This document shows positions 58,332-64,000 of a stretch of 64,000 nucleotides of DNA, one piece after another; within the stretch, counting starts at the first letter, position 1; every line of letters starts with the position of its first letter. The DNA lies in assembly GCA_013398015.1 (NCBI GenBank), contig VZRR01011618.1, forward strand, positions 248,001 to 312,000, read 5' to 3'. The notes under the pieces were generated by a model. It was given only the letters and a program-made list of their open reading frames with translations, was not told the origin of the DNA and searched no databases. The stretch comes from Oreocharis arfaki (taxonomy: Eukaryota; Chordata; Aves; Passeriformes; Paramythiidae). The position numbers and the translations under genes are program-made.

Positions 58332-59305
58332 CTACCAGCAAACAAAGCAAGAAGCACAGTATGAGTAATACAACTGTGGCAAGTAAACCCCTGAAAGGGG
58401 CTGTTTATCCTTAAGGCATGAAAGCAAGTGATTACCAGAGTTTTAAAACAATAGCAATATTTCCTAGTGGCATTGCCATCTGTGAAAGGAGAATGTATAA
58501 AGCCACGTAGACTAACCCCTGAGTACACATGAAATAATTTCTTACTTGAAACACACCACCCCAAAACAATCCTGCCAGGCACAGCAACAGGACTTCCCAC
58601 TTGTTTATTTCCAAGTTCCCTGCAATTTCTCAAAGATAATGCAATGAAGCAAGTGGGACTCACCAGCCCAGAAGGCTACCATGCCTCACGTGACACTCAT
58701 CCACCAGCTCGCTGCAACGGCCTCCCAACTGCCCTCACATTACAGCATGTAATCATGTTAGCCAGAGTAGTCTCAGCCCCAAGAAATACTTGCCTTTCAC
58801 TGGCTTTTGTGAGATAGACCATGTCTTCAGGCTCCTTCTATGTTTTTTTCCTCTTGTCTACTGTTCTGCATCATATTTCTAAATGGAGTGAGTCCATGTG
58901 ATTTGTCTGCAGCTGCCAGTACGCAATGCTCATTTCCAGTGTGCCCAGGGCATATACCTGCCCTGCACTATGTAAAAATCTGAACACTGCACTGTCCTGA
59001 ATAGATTTACCCCACAGCCAGGGCCTTTGTCATGTGAGGTGTATGACTCCTGCTTTGCAGAGAGGGAACAGAAGAACCCAGAAGCAAATTAATGTACCCA
59101 AGATATGCCAGACTGTCAAGTAAGAGAGGGGAACTCCATCCAACTTACCTCAGGTTTCAAGCTACCTGCCCATCCTTTCTCTTTCTTATTCACATTTCTG
59201 GAAAACATCACTCAACTAATACACCAGAGAGTCTCATAAACAACAGGAGAAATGGAAAGGGAGTGCAGTCATCTTCTCCAGAACTATGGAGCTATGCCTT
59301 AGTCA

Positions 59306-59331
59306 GCTATGTTTAGTAAACTAAACATAGC
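59306..59331. repeat. 12-bp inverted repeat with 2-nt spacer
   Basis: GCTATGTTTAGT (59306-59317), then aa, then ACTAAACATAGC (59320-59331). Perfect arms. It is a near-palindrome in the upstream intron. Function unknown. Confidence 0.85.
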
Positions 59332-62135
59332 CAGCCGTTGCTGTCTTATAAAAGCTTTCTTCACTCAAGATGAGGCCAATAGCTCTTTGGTATTGAAAAC
59401 TTAACAAAAATAAGGAGAGACAAAGATATCAGCTTAAGAGTGTTTCCATTACTGGGCTAGATCTTCAGAACTGCTTGGCACTAGCTTAAGACTGCTCCCA
59501 CTGGGAATTTTAACCTCTGCTTCAATAGAAGCAGAATTGTAGCACCCTCCTTGTCAAAATCCTCCTCAGTTTAAAAATGCATTAACTTGATGCATATACA
59601 CAAAATATCTTTGAACACTGCGGACACACACATGCTTCTAAGCATTACATGAACACTGTCAAAAATAAAAGCCATGAATCAAGCCATGTTGTTCCTACTT
59701 GGATAATATCCTGCTGCAGTCAACAGTTGTTGTTTGAGAAAATATTCAATAGAGAGATGGAACACTGACCTCCAAGTGTTTAATGGGAGAAAATATTTCC
59801 AGTTATAAAAAGCAAAAAGAAAACATCTCATTCACTGTTCTTTTTCCCAGTTTCTGAGGGCTGACTATAAATATCTGGTATTTGCATTTCTCCTCTTGGA
59901 TTGTGAAGAACGTATTCGAGACAGTTTTGTTACCAATAGTAAATTTTTATTCCCTCACTTTCAGGCTACTGCTATAATGGTTAGGCTGTTAACAGCAGCA
60001 AAATTTTATGTTTTAATAATAATTTTTCGGAAACCCCTTTAGCTGAGAGTTTGTAAAAAATGTTCCATTTAACATGATCTGAATTAGAGTCCAGTTTCAC
60101 TTAACAGCATCCTTTCTGAATGATCCTCTTCCAATAGTATTTGGAGCAGATGCCAAAGCTAGCTCTATTTTTCAAAGTCTAGTCCACTCCAGGGTTTTTC
60201 ACACATTACCACTACAACAGCTCACACACCAGTCCAGCTCCCTGAGCAGAAGACTGTTCCTGCTTTTATATGTTTTATTTCGTGTACTTGTAAATGCCTT
60301 CCCTTTCTCCTTGTGGCACAGATTTGGGACACAGAACACTTTTGTTCTATGAACACATACGTATGAACACAGCTTTGCTGCATTTGTCCCTAACACATTT
60401 AGGTCCATCTCTGCTGAAAGCCATTACAGTTTACTGACTCCAACACGTGCTATGTTGAATTACCTGTGGATGAGATGAGTTCACTGATACAATGACCAGA
60501 TGTAAATACACTGGTGAAAAGGGTGTGTGCTGGACCCTAAACTTTGGGGGAAAAAGAATGCAGACTGGCCTCAACAGAGGCTCTGGCCTCACTGCACAGA
60601 CAATAGAAGATGTAGCAGCCCCTTTGCATTGCACAAGATTTTCCAAAGGCAAAGGGGATTTTCTGCAGGGAAGCCGGTTGGGTGTGGAAGGAGCCACACA
60701 GTGTTTTCCCTGGGCTGTGAGAGGCACTGTCAGCATACAGGCATGCTTCCCTGAAGAATTCATACCTAATTTTGGATGTGTTTGCATAAATGTGTCATGC
60801 ACAAAAAGCTTGAACACAGAGCATTTTGAGGATGGAGTAATCTTTGTTGACCTCCTTTTCTGTCTTTGTCCACTGAGGTCACAGGTAAGTGTCTGTTTAA
60901 AACAGGTGCAGTTTATGACAGGTTAACAAAACTAATGGTTATATTTCTGCCCATTCTAGAAGCAAGGCCTGGTGCTGAGAGACTTCCAGCTCACTGCTGC
61001 AGATTTAAGAGACTTAGATACATTTCAGATAAGCAGCCTCATTTGGGAGTTACCCACCCTCGCCTTGAACTCCTGAGCTTGATGTGCTCATGAAGGGACT
61101 GTCCTCTCTTGTCAGCTGTGGAGATGTACACACAGCACAGGCCAAATAAGCCAGAGGTTACTCATTTGCTGAGGGACTGCTCCAATTCTCTTCTGTTCGT
61201 TTGCTTAAAGGGCACAGAAATCATCCCAGAAGTTGTTACACGTATCAAATGTTTTCATGCTCATCTCTTTCTCTACAAGCATTGAACCAAAGCGCTGTTG
61301 AACCTGAGAGCTTCATCCTGGCGGGTGCTATAATGATGCTTTGCATCCCTGCTCCCTACATTTTCATCCTGATCTTGCTCTCTTGTTAGTAAGCACTTCT
61401 GGGTACACACCCTTTTTCTATTTCTTTGAAGCTCTTTGTACTTTTTTGGTGTGATGTAACCCTGGATCAGTCAGGGTGAGAATCCAGGAGAGAACTAAGT
61501 TTTCCAATGAAGAAAAGCATGAAAAGCTTCCTTGTCCCACCATCCTCAACCAAAAGAGGTTAGCTCAGATTCCCAGCCCTTCTGAGATCCGGCAGGAGCA
61601 CGGGATCTGGTGCATCTGCAAACTGGCATCACGGTTCAAAACTCTGGAATAAGGTAAGATCTAATGCAACTGCAGAAGCAAATTCTTGCTACTAGAAGGA
61701 CAATCGTGGCTGTCCCCTTTTCTGCAAACTGCAGACCCATGAAGGTTTTCTGTAGGATCGTGAAGAACATGACACCAGAAACGACTAATCCCTACAGGAG
61801 GGAGATCCCATGAAGAATCTCTCCTCTTCATCAGCGGAGATTAGTTCCTCAGAAACAATAATAGCATGAGGTACCCAGAAAAAAAAAGAAATCATGAGTT
61901 ATAAAATGATATGCTATCTGAAATTTTAGGGTGGTGTGGCATTTTTCGTAATATTGTATCAACCCACAACAGAACGCAAACCCTTGAAATTCTTGGCGAA
62001 CTGCCAGCAGGCATTCCACACTTCCACACCACGCACAAAACCAGCTTCTACCTCAAATCTCTCAATGATCTTTGTAGACCAATCTTTGCATAATGACCTA
62101 TTTCAATTATGAAATCTGCAAACACAAGGACATAC

Positions 62136-62154
62136 ATCTATCTATCCATCTATA
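62136..62154. repeat. Imperfect (ATCT)n microsatellite
   Basis: catctatctatccatctata is a short interrupted tetranucleotide repeat on the plus strand in the upstream intron. Confidence 0.7.
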
Positions 62155-64000
62155 TCTTTGTGATCTTCCCCACAATTTTAAGTCATCAATCAATTTAGTG
62201 CAGCATTTTGGTTTTGGCCCAAGTGCTTTTACAGAAAATTATTCCATGTAGTTTTTATTTACTGCTAGGAACTACACGTGTAACTAGTTTATTGATGCAT
62301 GTTTCTAGGCTGATTACATTGAAAATAGCTGTGTCTAGTGGTAGTCCAGGGCAGAGTTCATGCCCTTAATCATGAAAATTTTTTCCAGAACAATCTCTCC
62401 TGGCATACTATTTTACAGTTGTTTATTTCATTTGAGGGGCTTTTATGGTAACTGTCTCTAAGTTCTCCAGTGTTTTGGAACCATTCCCATCAGCCAGAGA
62501 AAGATGTTGGTTGTAAACATGAGGAGAAACATGAGGGAGGGGAACAGGGCAGGTGATCAGATACACGATCACATTAAACACAAACTGCATACTCCAGACT
62601 TCACTTCCCAAGTAGATGCTGAGATAAGGGGAATGAGGTAGCACTAGCCTGTATCGACCAAGTTCTGCAGCTGTGCAAGGCAGTTCCAGGCTAAGGTTCC
62701 TTGTATTGATTCAGAGAGCTTTGTCACCTGGGTTTTACCACGAAAAAGGCATGGAAGAGATGGCATCTCTGGAGGCCAGTAAGTACCAACTAGAGAGAGA
62801 AAGAGGACTAGCTTAGATCTGATATCCCTGACTGAAGGCTAGTGGTATGAATCCCTTATTATGCCTGCAGGCTGAAGTTTAGGAGACTTATTAGGCTTTC
62901 TCTGAAGTGATATCTCCTTTATATTCTTTAGAGTCGTGACTCGACTCTTCAGCACCACAGATGAAATCTCTGTACCAGCGCTCCTGCTGGGAAGCTGGGA
63001 TGTTGAGACAAAGTTCAAAGCCTGATCCATCTCTTACTGAAAACAGTAAAAAAGGATTTTACTGACTCCAGGGAGAACTGGGCCAGCCTTCTAACCATCT
63101 CCCCAGGATCACAGGAGGAGAGAAAAAATGGCAAAGGGCTAAAAATAGTACTCGGGAGGCCTGGTACCTGTTCCGTGCATAGACAGTGAGTAGAACTCCT
63201 GCCTAAAGAAACTACAGCACGATTCACATTGGCAAAACTATAATTATGGAGCTGATTCTGCAGTTCTTGTCAAGCTTTATAAACTATTGTCACCCTTAAT
63301 TATGAAGCTCAGTTACTGCAATCAAATGCTTTGCTCAAGCTACTTTGTTAAAATTAGCTCCAGTATTTGCTGAGGTTAAGTGATCTCACAGTCAGGCCTT
63401 TGTGGAGAACTACATCTTTAGTAACTTGATATTCTAAAGCTAAAATAAGTGACCACAATGAAACATTTCTTTAATAAATAAATCTGGGGTTTAAGGAAGC
63501 ATCCATCTTTGTCAGAATCCCTCCTCCCTTAAGAAGGGCAAAGGCTAAGTGCATATGATGATCTAATATAAGTTGTGATTTTATTCCATTTGAATTGCAC
63601 ATAATCAAATCAAGACTTATATTCTTACTTGTGCTCTGTTGCTCTAATTCAAAACAGACTTCTCAGGAATTACAGTTACAGAAGTTGCAGGCAGAACATC
63701 TCTCTGAGGTCATGCAGCCACTCACTCTGTCAGTACAAGATTGTTCCCCACTGCACACTAGAATGGAAACTTCTTCAGACCTTCTAAAACAATATCCAGG
63801 CTAATGAAATTTCCATCAGCACCTTCTTCTTCAGACTGTTCTTCCCTTAAATATGGCAATCCATCTTTAGTTTTTCCTGTCATAATTGCACCCCAGTTCT
63901 CCTTGCACTGATAGCATGCTGATATTAATAACTATTTTACACCTCCAGTAATTCCACTATTTCAGTGAATTATATAAAATATTATGTATAATATATTGTA

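Larger units (their letters stand above)
58332..64000 (-). other. KALRN: KALRN intron (partial), upstream of window exon 1
   Basis: No exon of the preceding kalirin segment (the part ending in DDFEEVAQ) was found here on the minus strand, so that exon lies beyond 64000. The stretch is ordinary AT-rich intron. It holds a 12-bp inverted repeat at 59306-59331, a short ATCT-type microsatellite near 62136-62154, and plus-strand open frames near 60.5 to 61.4 kb that have splice-like borders (see findings) but no recognised homology. Confidence 0.85.

Noticed and set aside
58136..58663. 175-residue minus-strand open frame, the longest in the window
   Set aside because: It overlaps KALRN exon 1 in the wrong frame and continues into intron; the correct frame gives kalirin spectrin repeat 4.

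Overview
This window is vertebrate nuclear DNA, most likely from a bird. The coding sequence is in short exons with GT-AG borders separated by large introns, and at least two degraded, 3'-end CR1-type LINE fragments are present (near 52.1 kb and 56.6 kb), which is typical of avian genomes. There are no operons, rRNA or tRNA genes, CRISPR arrays, phage or insertion sequences, and I found no previously undescribed multi-gene system.

One gene explains all the coding sequence I can support: the central part of KALRN (kalirin, a Rho-family guanine nucleotide exchange factor) on the minus strand. Fifteen consecutive internal exons run from 58331 down to 2795. Joined, they give one uninterrupted frame of 2195 nt (731 codons plus 2 nt), and every intron phase fits. 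The encoded segment is the end of spectrin repeat 4, repeats 5 to 9, a charged linker, and the first ~59 residues of the first DH (GEF1) domain. By memory of human kalirin this is about residues 610 to 1340. The Sec14 domain and repeats 1 to 3 lie upstream, beyond 64000. The rest of DH1, then PH, SH3, GEF2 and kinase, lie downstream, beyond position 1. The paralogue TRIO is excluded by diagnostic residues, for example DLHECLE rather than DLRECMD at the DH1 start and ALDWIQETGE rather than ALEWIHDNGE in repeat 9.

Layout by descending coordinate (5' to 3' for the gene): 58.3 to 64.0 kb intron; exon 1 at 58.1 kb; a 13.4-kb intron with two CR1 fragments, a cluster of four hairpins at 47.6 to 47.7 kb and a CpG-enriched block at 45.4 to 45.9 kb; exons 2 and 3 at 44.6 and 39.0 kb; a 10.5-kb intron; exon 4 at 28.3 kb; exon 5 at 22.5 kb; exon 6 at 16.4 kb; then a denser group of nine exons between 13.8 and 2.8 kb.

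The most interesting non-coding signals are the CpG-enriched block just upstream of the exon that starts spectrin repeat 5, where an internal delta-kalirin promoter would be expected; the hairpin cluster; a 65-bp intronic tandem duplication; and a few exons with weak splice signals that could be alternatively spliced in frame. A single undetermined base (N) lies at 44024.
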